Positions 25,686 to 34,700 of a stretch of DNA of 43,446 nt are shown one piece after another. The notes beneath the pieces are model-generated. The model was not told where the DNA came from. It saw only the letters and a program-made list of their open reading frames with translations, and did not search any database. Both the position numbers and the translations under genes were made by a program. The stretch is from Methanotrichaceae archaeon (GTDB taxonomy: Archaea > Halobacteriota > Methanosarcinia > Methanotrichales > Methanotrichaceae). The stretch lies in the NCBI GenBank assembly GCA_016927425.1, contig JAFGMR010000081.1:1-43446 (forward strand), in the 5' to 3' direction. How positions within the stretch are numbered: the stretch's first letter is position 1; the number at the start of each line of letters is the position of its first letter.

Positions 25686-26408
25686 TCACCCGAGAAGGCC
25701 AACGAATAGGTCCATGTTCTCCAGGGGGTGGACAAGCCAGTCGAGCGCTTCCGGCTTCTCCCTTATGAGCGGATACATCTCGCGGCCCCGGGAGAGACCA
25801 AGCATCTTCAGGGCAGCGCTCCCGGGAGGCGGAACCTCCCGCAGGGGCGCCGCAGGGGAGCGGGGGTTGGCAACGAATCCGTCCTCAGTGAGGAAATAGG
25901 CCCCTCCCCCGACTGCCCTGATGGGCTCGTAGATCGAGGAGAAGGATCTAGCGACGTAGTTTGCCATCTTGAGCCTCTTATTGGAGGCGTTTATGGTGAT
26001 GTGGCCATAGCCTGGCGGAATTGCCGCCTTGTCCCCGGCTTTGGCCCGAATTGCCACGACGTCTGACTGGTCTTCCTTCTGAAGGAGGTAGACCGCCTCG
26101 CCCTCCAGGACCTCGTAGACCTCGGGATAAGTGATATCGGATCCCAAAACGGGGGGGTGGTAGTGGCCTGCCGTCTTTACGAACTCGACTCCAAGCATCC
26201 CTGGCGGGATGATGGTGATATCGTAGCGCAGATCCCTCTCGATGAGGCGCCCCTCGTCTGCGCGGCTCAGGTAGAGGTCCCTGTACATGTAGTAGAGGGG
26301 CCGGTTCTCGGCCTTTGCAAGCCACTCCTGGTCGTAGATCACTTCCCTCATATCGTAGAGCCAGCGGACATCCGGCTCCCTTGTCCTGCCCCCAAACGAA
26401 AGCTCCAT
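25686..26408 (-). CDS. pgi: Glucose-6-phosphate isomerase, archaeal cupin type
   Basis: A 240-residue cupin enzyme interconverting glucose 6-phosphate and fructose 6-phosphate. GHYHP with His82 and His84, Glu96 in YPEVYEV, and His136 in PPGYGHITIN are the metal ligands of the archaeal cupin PGI, unrelated to the bacterial enzyme. The N terminus is longer than in the smallest relatives. It probably serves gluconeogenesis and sugar supply for surface glycans. A TATA-like TTTATGTA lies about 25 bases before ATG 26408 and no ribosome site is evident, so the transcript may be leaderless. It is co-oriented with the UbiA gene. Confidence 0.9.
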   Translation of the reverse strand: MELSFGGRTREPDVRWLYDMREVIYDQEWLAKAENRPLYYMYRDLYLSRADEGRLIERDLRYDITIIPPGMLGVEFVKTAGHYHPPVLGSDITYPEVYEVLEGEAVYLLQKEDQSDVVAIRAKAGDKAAIPPGYGHITINASNKRLKMANYVARSFSSIYEPIRAVGGGAYFLTEDGFVANPRSPAAPLREVPPPGSAALKMLGLSRGREMYPLIREKPEALDWLVHPLENMDLFVGLLG

Positions 26409-26755
26409 GGATTACAGGTCGTCTCGAAGATACATAAAGGTGAAGGTCTGCGAGGGGAGATGTCGGATAGCTTGATAAGGGAGTTCGAAGCTTCTCGATT
26501 ACTTGAAGCTAACCGACCGTTCAATCGAACTTATTGCCAACTATGATATAAAGCAATTCATGTAAAGCGGTGTATTAATCGTGCGATAGGCGACATATGC
26601 ACGTGAATTAGATATTATATTAGCGTTCATTCGCGTTCATTCGTGGTTGAAATAAGAGTGGATAGGATGTTCACATCCCCCATCAAGCGAAGTAGGTTCG
26701 CCAGCCATGTCATCGGTGCCCCGCCGGCGGGATCCTCAAGACATTGTGCATATCC
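26409..26755. other. Intergenic stretch with repeat and palindrome
   Basis: The middle (about 26500-26660) is AT-rich and contains the array described at 26623. Near the end a perfect 12-base palindrome CCCGCCGGCGGG (26720-26731) lies 25 bases beyond the stop of the small membrane protein gene on the - strand and could form its terminator hairpin. The motif ATCCTCAAG occurs twice nearby. No gene is seen. Confidence 0.5.
26623..26647 (-). repeat. Second copy of the CGCGAATGAA repeat, inverted
   Basis: Read on the - strand this is CCACGAATGAACGCGAATGA and onwards, matching the left arm at 14607 in all but two or three positions. The similarity extends to CTTATTTCAACC beyond it. The right arm of the 14607 hairpin is not found here, so this is a half-element. 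Confidence 0.65.
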
Positions 26756-27031
26756 TCAAGCCTTCTTGCCAATCAGATAGAACCTTATGATGTTGATCGA
26801 GGCAGCCATCAGGAAGGAGTAAAGCGCCGCCCGTGCAAGCGGAGCGTAGCGGTCCGTCACCCATATGTCTACGATCTGATTGAGCGAGAGAAAGAGCCCC
26901 AACGTCGAGAGGGCAGCTACTGCTATAAGGATGAAGAAGATTGCTTTTCGAAAGATCCTGCCCATCTCCCCCTGGCCCTCAGCTGCTGAATCTCCCGGTT
27001 GCGGCGTTTGATCGACCTCATCCTCTTCCAT
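26756..27031 (-). CDS. Small two-helix membrane protein
   Basis: A 91-residue protein with an acidic/Gln-rich N terminus (about 25 residues), then two hydrophobic segments (AIFFILIAVAALSTLGLFL and AALYSFLMAASINIIRFYLI) and a short lysine tail. The ATG at 27031 has GGAGG seven bases before it. It overlaps the end of the lipoprotein gene by 14 bases, so both are made together. Family unknown to me; it probably partners the lipoprotein in the membrane. Confidence 0.72.
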   Translation of the reverse strand: MEEDEVDQTPQPGDSAAEGQGEMGRIFRKAIFFILIAVAALSTLGLFLSLNQIVDIWVTDRYAPLARAALYSFLMAASINIIRFYLIGKKA

Positions 27032-28019
27032 ATGCAAACCTCCGAAGAGCTGCGCCCAGGATCAGCCCAAAGAACCCCGCCAGGGCTCCAGGTCCCGGCA
27101 TCCCCTTCACACCCTCGGCCCGCCCATACCCGGCCGGCGCCTCTTCGGCTGCGGCTGCAGTCTCCTCAACCGTAAACGCGCCTGCATCCACGCTTCGGGA
27201 TACAATCCGTTCCTGATCCGAGAGACGGAGATCCTCCCTTAGCTGGACGAGGCCCTGCGCCGTCTTGACGAGGGTCGAGTTGGACCAGATCATGGCTTCG
27301 ACCAAGTAGTTGTACCCCTCTGGAACGGTCAGGTTGGTCGAAGCGATGATCGTCTTCTCCGGCTGGATGGGCTCAAGCTTCATCCACCTCTTGTCGGCCA
27401 AAAGGCCAGCATCCCGCTCCCTCGCCTTGACCAGCACGTCGTAGGAGCTGGAAGGATCCGATGCCTCGTTTGTGAAGTAGATGTCCGTCTGGATAGCCAC
27501 CCGTCCAACGCTTGCGTTTCTGACCAAAATGTCCATCTCAGCGACGGCTAAGCCGCTCTCCTTGACCTCGGGGAGCAAGGCCTCGAGATTTGAGATCCTC
27601 TTGTAGCTTCCCCCCATATCCCTCTCGCCCTCATAGGCATTGACCCGGATCTCATAGGAGCCCACCCTGGGAAGCGTGATGTTGTGTAAGATCTCGATCG
27701 TTCTCAACGCCCCTATCGATCCTATGGGAATGCGGACCTTCTCCAGGAGAAGATCGGTCCTCCTATCGTAGACCTTCAGCAGGAGGGAGGTGTTCTCGGT
27801 GGAGGCACTATCGTAGTTTCTGACGTAGATTGTGAGAATGAAGTCGACGTTGGAGCTTCGGACCTTCGAAGCGGTCATGTCGATTCCAGTTACGCTTAGC
27901 TGGGCCGTCTCCTCTGATGTCTTTATGCAGCCGCATAGGAGGAGGACGACGAGCGCCATCGCCAAGAGGATGAAGCGCTGGCGGTCCCTGGCCGCCCTCG
28001 CCCACAGCTTAGATATCAT
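27018..28019 (-). CDS. Surface lipoprotein with PGF-CTERM-like tail
   Basis: A 333-residue exported protein. The N terminus has a basic stretch, a hydrophobic helix and LLLCGC, where Cys31 is a plausible lipid-attachment site. The body (about residues 40-280) has beta-rich domains with NxT/S sites (for example NTSLLL, NITLPR), similar in style to the repeated DUF7490-type domains of methanogen and haloarchaeal surface proteins. The C terminus ends in PGPGALAGFFGLILGAALRR and a short basic tail, resembling the PGF-CTERM archaeosortase signal, though PGP replaces PGF. Having both signals is unusual. The gene overlaps the small membrane protein gene. Confidence 0.72.
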   Translation of the reverse strand: MISKLWARAARDRQRFILLAMALVVLLLCGCIKTSEETAQLSVTGIDMTASKVRSSNVDFILTIYVRNYDSASTENTSLLLKVYDRRTDLLLEKVRIPIGSIGALRTIEILHNITLPRVGSYEIRVNAYEGERDMGGSYKRISNLEALLPEVKESGLAVAEMDILVRNASVGRVAIQTDIYFTNEASDPSSSYDVLVKARERDAGLLADKRWMKLEPIQPEKTIIASTNLTVPEGYNYLVEAMIWSNSTLVKTAQGLVQLREDLRLSDQERIVSRSVDAGAFTVEETAAAAEEAPAGYGRAEGVKGMPGPGALAGFFGLILGAALRRFAYGRG

Positions 28020-28066
28020 GATTGAATATGATGCATGATTCTATTTCATACTACATTAGGGGTTGT

Positions 28067-28083
28067 GGCCCCCCCAGGGGGCC
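28067..28083. terminator. GC hairpin after the secreted protein gene
   Basis: GGCCCCC (28067-28073) and GGGGGCC (28077-28083) form a perfect seven-base stem around CCA. It lies 37 bases after the stop at 28120 on the - strand and could end that transcript. Confidence 0.45.
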
Positions 28084-28119
28084 GCCGGAAGACTGGCTGA
28101 TCAGCAAATGGACTGGGGA

Positions 28120-28584
28120 TTAGGGCCTGCAGTAGCTCTTGGAGCAGGGTACCTGGTTTCCTCCAATTGTGAAGAGCTCTGTAGCCACCTTTCGATAGTC
28201 CACGATCACGTCGACCTTCCACGTCCCCGGCATGAGCGATACCTCGTAGCCGCGGATCGCAAGATCGCTCCAGATGCATGAGCTCCAGTAGCCAGCAGGG
28301 CCGTCGGTTGGTGGAATCACGCCGAAGGAGCGCGAGTAGACGCGGCCGTTAGGAGAGTACCAGCGCCACTCGACCGAGTGCATCTTCAGGTCCCTCCAGA
28401 TCTTCAACCAGGAGACGGCCTGGGTGTCGGAAGTTGTGAAGGTGTAGCTCCTCTGCAACGGCTCGCCGCAGGGGCCCACCTCCTTTGCCATGGTGTGCTC
28501 GCTTAGGGGAAAGAACAGGGGTGTGGCTTCAGCGGTGCCCGCGAGGAGCAGGGCAAGTACCGCGAGCGCTATTCCGGACTTCAT
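28120..28584 (-). CDS. Small secreted protein of unknown function
   Basis: The ATG at 28584, preceded by GAGGTG, gives 154 residues with a signal peptide (KSGIALAVLALLLAGTAEA). A longer reading from 28632 lacks a ribosome site. The mature part has beta-rich blocks such as RSYTFTTSD, SVEWRWYSPNGRVYS and a tryptophan-rich loop (GYWSSCIWSD), plus four cysteines that could form two disulfides. The end WKVDVIVDYRKVATELFTI looks like an immunoglobulin-type strand set, as in proteins that describe surface or carbohydrate binding. No family is recognised. Confidence 0.7.
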   Translation of the reverse strand: MKSGIALAVLALLLAGTAEATPLFFPLSEHTMAKEVGPCGEPLQRSYTFTTSDTQAVSWLKIWRDLKMHSVEWRWYSPNGRVYSRSFGVIPPTDGPAGYWSSCIWSDLAIRGYEVSLMPGTWKVDVIVDYRKVATELFTIGGNQVPCSKSYCRP

Positions 28585-28708
28585 AATTGGGTTCACCTCG
28601 GTGAGGGGACGACGACAAGGGAAGTTCCGCACATCCCCTTCATTGCTGATATGATATATTCACAGAGGTAGTATTTTAAATTAACTTTTGGAAGTATCCA
28701 CGGACCGA

Positions 28709-29374
28709 TCAGATTCTCAATGGGACGATACCCCGGCGCCGTGCAACCTCCGCCGGCAGATCGATCGCCGCTTCGATCGCGTCGATGATGTGGCCGTCTG
28801 CTGTAGCAACGATCATTCCGCAGAGCTTGAGCTCTCTGTCAACAGCCCTGCAGGTCCTCGCGGTGCCTTTGAGGCCGAGCCTATCGAGATGTCCTCGCAT
28901 CTCGGCTGCAAGCTCACCGGATTTCGATATCTGCGAATCGAGGAGGATCTGAATATCAGAAGGACCGATATCGTTGAGGATATCAAATATCGCATCGATT
29001 GCAGGCCCCGTGACCGCAGATCGATGATAGTGGCGGGACGCCCCGCGGATATCGCGCAAGAGCCCGTCGTCGCAGAGGAAGACCTGGGCTCCCAGAAGGA
29101 GGCTTTCGGTCGTTATAAGCACGTTGTAGCCGTCGATGTAAAGCGTCCAGCCCTCGATTGCCCTGGCGGAAAGAAGCCTTCCCAGCCTTGCGGCTGCCGC
29201 CTTTCGGCCGACGACGACTCGGAGGAGGAGATGGCGCTCATCCTTGTCGAGGCGGTAATGGTCGGCTACGAAGCGCAGGGCGTAATCCTTCGGGTAAGAT
29301 CGGTCTGCGAGGTAGCGGATGTCCTTTGCCGCGGCCTTGATCTTCGACCCTATATCGACTGGCTGCGATGTCAT
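28709..29374 (-). CDS. DUF434 domain protein
   Basis: A 221-residue protein of the DUF434 type, with DIRYLADRSYPKDYALRFVA and the charged helix YRLDKDERHLLLRVVVGR near the start, then YIDGYNVLITTESLLLG and LCDDGLLRDIRG in the centre. The C-terminal half has DIQILLDSQISKSGELAAEM, in the style of a PIN/NYN-like ribonuclease core with Asp residues. I infer a nucleic-acid role from the Asp pattern, not from direct evidence. The start ATG 29374 is followed by MTSQPVDIG; no ribosome site. It stands alone. Confidence 0.75.
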   Translation of the reverse strand: MTSQPVDIGSKIKAAAKDIRYLADRSYPKDYALRFVADHYRLDKDERHLLLRVVVGRKAAAARLGRLLSARAIEGWTLYIDGYNVLITTESLLLGAQVFLCDDGLLRDIRGASRHYHRSAVTGPAIDAIFDILNDIGPSDIQILLDSQISKSGELAAEMRGHLDRLGLKGTARTCRAVDRELKLCGMIVATADGHIIDAIEAAIDLPAEVARRRGIVPLRI

Positions 29375-29507
29375 GAATAAATCGGGATTTCGAGGTTGGA
29401 GATCTGGCTTTCGAGGGCTGGAATCGGGGTTAATCGAAGACGGAGAATCATTATATCGATAGTAACGATCCGGACGGCTTGCGACGGCGGATCAAAGCGC
29501 CGTCCCT

Positions 29508-30044
29508 TCAGCACTTCAGCCTCTCTTGCGCCCTTGTCCTCACCTCTTCGTATAGATCCCTTCCGTGGGCGTCTATTGCAACGACCATCGGCCCCAGGTC
29601 ATCTGCCTCCATCTCCCAGATCGACTCCGCCATCCCGAGATCAGAGAGGAACGATCCCTTCACCCGCAGCTGTCCTGAAGCGGATGCACCGCACCCCCCT
29701 GGGTATGCTAGGTAGACCGCCCTTCCCCTGAGGCAGTCGGCCGCGCCCGGAAGGCCGCCTTTGCCAATGATTGCCCGGACGCCGAGGTCGACGACCTGGC
29801 TTGCATACCTCGCCATCCGGCCGCTCGTGGTAGGTCCTGCCGAGATGACATCGCCTCCACTAAGCAAGGGGCCACAGTGGTAGATCACAGCCCCTTCGAG
29901 GGGGATTAGATCCCTCCAGCTGGAGAGCCGAGCATGCGCCTTGTCCCGGGCGGTGTAGATGGTGCCGGAAAGCCATACGATATCTCCAGCCCTAAGTAGG
30001 AGGACCTCTTCGGACGTGAGAGGGGTCCTCAGGCGATGCTCCAT
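29508..30044 (-). CDS. Fumarate hydratase / tartrate dehydratase beta subunit
   Basis: A 178-residue class I fumarase beta subunit. It starts at ATG 30044 and overlaps the alpha gene by 16 bases; the longer open frame upstream lies in the alpha gene and is not expected to be used. Motifs include GDIVWLSGTIYTARDKAHAR, GPTTSGRM and DLGVRAIIGKGGL, matching the substrate-binding half of the enzyme, and AVYLAYPGGCGAS. With the alpha subunit it hydrates fumarate to malate in the incomplete citric acid pathway of methanogens. Confidence 0.92.
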   Translation of the reverse strand: MEHRLRTPLTSEEVLLLRAGDIVWLSGTIYTARDKAHARLSSWRDLIPLEGAVIYHCGPLLSGGDVISAGPTTSGRMARYASQVVDLGVRAIIGKGGLPGAADCLRGRAVYLAYPGGCGASASGQLRVKGSFLSDLGMAESIWEMEADDLGPMVVAIDAHGRDLYEEVRTRAQERLKC

Positions 30045-30859
30045 CCATCCTCCCCCACAATCGACGTGGCCATTCTGTGAGCCCAGCATTGCATGTTCAC
30101 GGCAACGGGAAGGGAGGCGGTATGGCAGCACGCCCGCTCCACCTTCACTCCGAGGGCGGTCGTATCCCCTCCTAGGCCCATCGGCCCGATCCCAAGCGAG
30201 TTTATCCTCTCCAAGAGCTCCAGCTCCAGGGGGGATGAGCCCGGCATCCGGAGGAGCGCCCTCTTCGAGAGGGCTGCTGCGCCGTCGAACGTCCCCCCGA
30301 GGCCGACTCCCACGAAGAGGGGCGGACATGCGTTTCCCCCCCTCTCGGCAACCGCCCTTACGACAAACTCCAGGGGATCGTCTACAGGGTTGAGCATGGC
30401 AATTACGCTCATGTTCTCCGACCCCGCCCCCTTGGGAAGCGCGGTTATAGAGAGATCCCGGCCGTCTACGAGATCCACGATCAAGGCCGGCATGCCAGGG
30501 CCCGTGTTGTCGCCGGAGTTGATGCGGCTCAAGGGATCGACTGCGTTTGGACGAAGCGGCACCTCCAAGGTCGCCCTGCGGACGCCTTCAGCCAGGGCCT
30601 CCTCGAGCGAGAAGTCAAGATCCGCCTTGCGGCCGAGGAGGATATGGAAGACTGGAAGGCCTGTATCCTGGCAGAGGGGAAGCCCGCGGGAAGCGGCCGC
30701 TTGGATGTTCTCCAGGATCGCTTCGAGATTGGAGAGCGCAAGCGAATCGCCTTCGGCATCCCTTGCGCTCCTGATGAGGTCCTCTACCCAGGGGGGAAGC
30801 GTGGTCTCCGCTCGTCGAAGGGCAGAGACGCATGCCTCGACCACGTCCTCTCGCCTCAT
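30029..30859 (-). CDS. Fumarate hydratase / tartrate dehydratase alpha subunit
   Basis: A 276-residue class I fumarase alpha subunit carrying the iron-sulfur cluster. Cys63 in LCQDTGLPVF, Cys178 in GGNACPPLF and Cys258 in MQCWAH are the expected three cluster ligands. SGDNTGPGMPALIVD and FVGVGLGGTFDGAA are further family blocks. The ATG at 30859 overlaps the end of the DUF166 gene (ATGA), so all three genes are coupled. In methanogens this enzyme feeds malate/fumarate between oxaloacetate and succinate or the reverse. Confidence 0.93.
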   Translation of the reverse strand: MRREDVVEACVSALRRAETTLPPWVEDLIRSARDAEGDSLALSNLEAILENIQAAASRGLPLCQDTGLPVFHILLGRKADLDFSLEEALAEGVRRATLEVPLRPNAVDPLSRINSGDNTGPGMPALIVDLVDGRDLSITALPKGAGSENMSVIAMLNPVDDPLEFVVRAVAERGGNACPPLFVGVGLGGTFDGAAALSKRALLRMPGSSPLELELLERINSLGIGPMGLGGDTTALGVKVERACCHTASLPVAVNMQCWAHRMATSIVGEDGWSIA

Positions 30860-31578
30860 CTCCCATCCCCTCGAATCCTGATCGGCCTCGACTGGGGCGG
30901 AACTACGAGATCGGTCTCCTTGCCTAGCGCCCTCTCCATGGCGTCCTTATGCAGGTCGCCTGATGTGTGTATGCCCCCGGGCGTGCCCCTAACAGCCCTG
31001 CATGGATACTGCTGGCAGATGAGGCCAGCGAGGGCCGGGGCCTCTTCGACGGTGCGCCCAACAATCTCCCTTGCCATATGCCATGTGGACCCGCAGGGCG
31101 ATCCCCTAATCACATCTACCTTCGAGATTTTGCCGTCCCTGGCCTCAACCTCGATCTCGGGGCGGCCGAGCTCTTTAGCGAAGGCGTCGATCACATCGAT
31201 CCCGCAAGGCTCAAGCGTGCAGCAGATCTCGTCGACCTCGATTGGAATTCCACTCTCCTCTGCAACCCTCTGAAGCTCGACGATCGATCCTGCACGGGCG
31301 ATCCCTCCCGGGACGATTGCGGCCTTGACGCCAGCCCTTCCGGCCCGGCGCAGGATCTCGGGCGTGAGATCCGGATGGAATACGTAGAGGATCAAAAGGT
31401 CGGAGCGGAAGACCGCTTGATCCAGATCGAGATCGTCGACGAACTCCTCCGGGTCCTCAATGAAATCGGGCAAAAACTCGGGAATGGCCACGGAGACTAC
31501 ATCGAAGTCGGTATGCTCCTTGATCGTCTCTATCAGCCGCTCGCCGTACTTGCCCCTCGTGACGACGCCTACTTGCAT
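30856..31578 (-). CDS. DUF166 family protein, cysteine-rich
   Basis: A 240-residue protein matching DUF166: MQVGVVTRGKYGERLIETI at the start, LYVFHPDLTPEILRRA, then ICCTLEPCGIDVIDAF. It has cysteines at 119, 120, 125, 162, 188 and 193, a pattern that suggests an iron-sulfur or metal site. The start ATG 31578 is chosen over longer reading because ATAATTAT (31601-31608) is centred 26-27 bases upstream, exactly as for a leaderless transcript. It heads the fumarase operon with an ATGA overlap. A role in making or repairing the fumarase cluster is a reasonable guess, but unproved. Confidence 0.8.
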   Translation of the reverse strand: MQVGVVTRGKYGERLIETIKEHTDFDVVSVAIPEFLPDFIEDPEEFVDDLDLDQAVFRSDLLILYVFHPDLTPEILRRAGRAGVKAAIVPGGIARAGSIVELQRVAEESGIPIEVDEICCTLEPCGIDVIDAFAKELGRPEIEVEARDGKISKVDVIRGSPCGSTWHMAREIVGRTVEEAPALAGLICQQYPCRAVRGTPGGIHTSGDLHKDAMERALGKETDLVVPPQSRPIRIRGDGR

Positions 31579-31600
31579 GCTGGAGGGATCGATATCAGGG

Positions 31601-31608
31601 ATAATTAT
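31601..31608 (-). promoter_or_regulatory. TATA box of the DUF166-fumarase operon
   Basis: ATAATTAT is self-complementary in part and is centred 26-27 bases before ATG 31578, the archaeal TATA distance for a transcript that begins at the start codon. The stretch GGATAATTATCC around it is a perfect 12-base palindrome, so a repressor could also bind here. Confidence 0.5.
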
Positions 31609-31715
31609 CCTTTTCGGAATGAAAACGACATCTGGCGTAAGTGGGTGGGAGATACACGAATAAAAGAGGTGAAGGGGGAGCATCGGCTACTCCCCAGGAC
31701 AATGCCCTCAGGCCG

Positions 31716-34700
31716 TCAATAGATCCTCCAACCATCCTGCTCATGCGGATCCGGATCTGTCCAGGCCTTCGTGTAGTAGAATATCGAAAAGTCTTTCTGG
31801 ATCGATCCATAGGCCATAGTAACGCCGTCGTTGGCTATAGCCCTGATGATGTTAGGGCCATCAGCAACCGCCCTCTGATAGGCAAGCGTTGTCAGAGGAG
31901 TGGCTGTGGCGTAGGCGTAGAGGTTTTTGACCTCCCCATCGCTTACGAACGTCCACGCCGTGGATCCGGAATTGCAGCCATCCCCGCCAAACGCCTGATG
32001 CCATATCTCTACCGTTCCGCCTGCGGCAGAGAGGCTCGATGTAGTCTCTCTGACCGATCGACCGGCATCGCTTCCCATGTCCTGGACATGGCCGCTGAAA
32101 GCGATGTTTCCAGGGCCAATATTAGCTGTAACACCTGAATATACAGACGAGCGGACTCCGCCCCAAAGGTTGAGAGATATGCTATATGGATCTTGTTTTA
32201 AGCTTTGGGCCTGCAGGTCATTTACATTGACCTGGGCACCGGACTGGTCAGCAAATATAACGATATTTCCTATCCAGAGGTTGGCGGGATTGCCAGCATC
32301 GCCAGTAGATCTCACGTAAAGCCCTGCATTGTTCTCATAGTCCAGATATTTGCATGCATCTGCATTGTAGGTCACCTCCTGGCCAGTTGCCTGGACGTTC
32401 CTGTTTGTGATCCTCGCATTCTTGCCGGCTGGGCTGCCGCTTGAGACGATCGCCCCCTCAATCTCGAGCCCTGCCCCCTCTCCCAGGACCTCCAGAGTGG
32501 AATGGGCTGACGGGCCGTCGACAAGCTCTAAGAGTGGAGATGATTCGACTTTCGTCGTCGCACTTTGATAAAGCGAAAAATCCCCTCCATCGGCGGTGGC
32601 TCCGTAGTTGATCGTGGCCTGGGGATCGGGGATCGATCTCGCAAGTGCAAGCCCGTTGAAGCCGAACAGAGGATTCTGGCCCGGATATCCATAATCATAT
32701 TCCATCCGCAGAGAGTTGGACAGCTCATCGTTCTCGCCATAGAGGGAATTTATATAGAAATACGCGTTTCCGGGGCTCGCCAAGCCTCCATCGATGTCGA
32801 CCCGTTGCTGGACAAGATCATCGGCGGCAAGAATCGTTCCTGAGCCAGTCAGGCTCGCCCCTGTCTCGGTATCGCTTCCTGTAGTCTGCAAGTGTGTCGT
32901 CGAGGAGGTGCTCATCAATCCGTTAGTCGCTCCGCTGTAATGCCTGATCTCGCTTCCTGTGCCTGAATCGGTTGTCTCTACGGAGAGGTCGTCGATCGCG
33001 ATTGCTGCATATGCATCGGAGGTCCCGCCGCCTCCGGTCAAGGCCCGATAGGATCCCTGGACGGCTCCATCATAGACCTCTAGCTCGTCGGAGGCGTACA
33101 ATATGTCTGAAGAGCATCCGGGAGTTACGGCCTCCAGCATCTGGTAGAACCTCGCCTGCTCTCCATTCTGCGGGAGGGGAGGGATTGATGCCAATGAACT
33201 TTGGACTTCAGGCTCAGGGGCTGTGTTATATGTGATTTCGACCAGCTTCCCATTCCAGTTTTTGTCAAAGGCGATATGAAACCTTGCATCCTGGAAAAAG
33301 TCTCCAGCGTTATCTAATTTCATTATTTGTTGAATCTTAGAAGATTCATCCCCATATGTGCTGTGAGCATTGAGGAAGTTATCTATTTTTTCCGCACGTG
33401 CCTTTACGTCTTCATGAATCTTGAGAATAGACCGCAAAAAATTTACTTTCTTTTTCACGTCAACCGGAGCGTTGCAGAAAAGAGCGAAATAACCTGGATT
33501 ACCCAACATCAATACCTGTTCATAGGTCAAATATTCATCCTTAAGAACTGGTTCATCATCCTCTTCTCCCTCGTATAGGGCAGAAGCTTGCTGAGTAATG
33601 TCCCCTGCAGTCAATATATACTCCACCGATCCCTCTGGGGCCTGGGCTTGCAGGTCGGTCTCAGTACTTACCCCTGTGCTATAACCCTTGGCGAGCCCAT
33701 CGTAGGTCAGGGCCCCTCCATCTACAAGGACGTGGGACGTTGAAAACACTGCTAGATCCTCGTCCTGGGCGGCAAGATCCTGGGCGATCGTGCCCTCTCC
33801 TTCCGTATGCACCTGCACCGTCCGATCCGTTCCCCTATCGAGCGCATATCCGCTCAGAAGAAGGTCTCCGGAAGCGAGGTTTGTATAGGACCTGGCATAC
33901 GTCCCGGTATCGATGGTCTCGAAGTTCCATGTCACATCCCCTGCGCGGATCCAGCTATTGATGCTGCCGCTGCCATCGATCGAGGGAATATCGGCCCAGG
34001 CCCTCGTGGCATCGACTCCAACGCTTGCAGATAGCGCCGCCTGGCCGCTTGCAAGATCCGTCAGAAATCCGGTCGAGTAGCCCAAGCTGTTTGCAAAAGA
34101 GCCCATCTGCAACCTGGCTTCGCCCTCAGGGACCGAGATCTCGACAGATGTCAGGGATGTGGCCGCTCGATCGGGCCGGGCAGTGGAGCTTGCCTTGTAG
34201 TTATCTGCAGATCCACCCTCCAAGGTCAATCTCTGGGATGCCGTATAGAGATCGGGAACCTCGGATGTCACTGTCTCGGAGCATGTGAAAAGCTCGGTTG
34301 TTATAAAGGGAATTGTATCGATATGATCCACAGATTGAGATACCGTTGCACAATCTACCGTGGCCCTGGCAGTTCCTATATAGCCCTGCACTGTGCCTCC
34401 ATTTCTCAGGTTTCCAGTTGCCCTGCAGCCCCTGTAGTTGGTGGCCTGGATCGTAGCGTCGATATCGTCGGCATTGATCGAGGTCAGGCTCTGGCGGGCC
34501 TGGACGTAGGCGCTTGGCCCAACCTCCCCCTCGCCAGGATACATGACGTATCTGTAGATGCTGTCCTCTGCATTCGATACGTCGACCTCGATCATGGCGT
34601 AGAGGCCGTTTGCGGCATCGTTTACCGAGTGCCTCTCGTGAAGGTCGCCTGCTGCCTGAAGCGTCCGGGAAAGCCCCAACCCCCCGGAGAAGGCGGCGAT

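Noticed and set aside
29508-30329. Longer start for the fumarase beta subunit at 30329
   Set aside because: The extra 95 residues lie inside the alpha gene, are Arg/Pro-rich shadow sequence, and the ATG at 30044 matches the start of the family.
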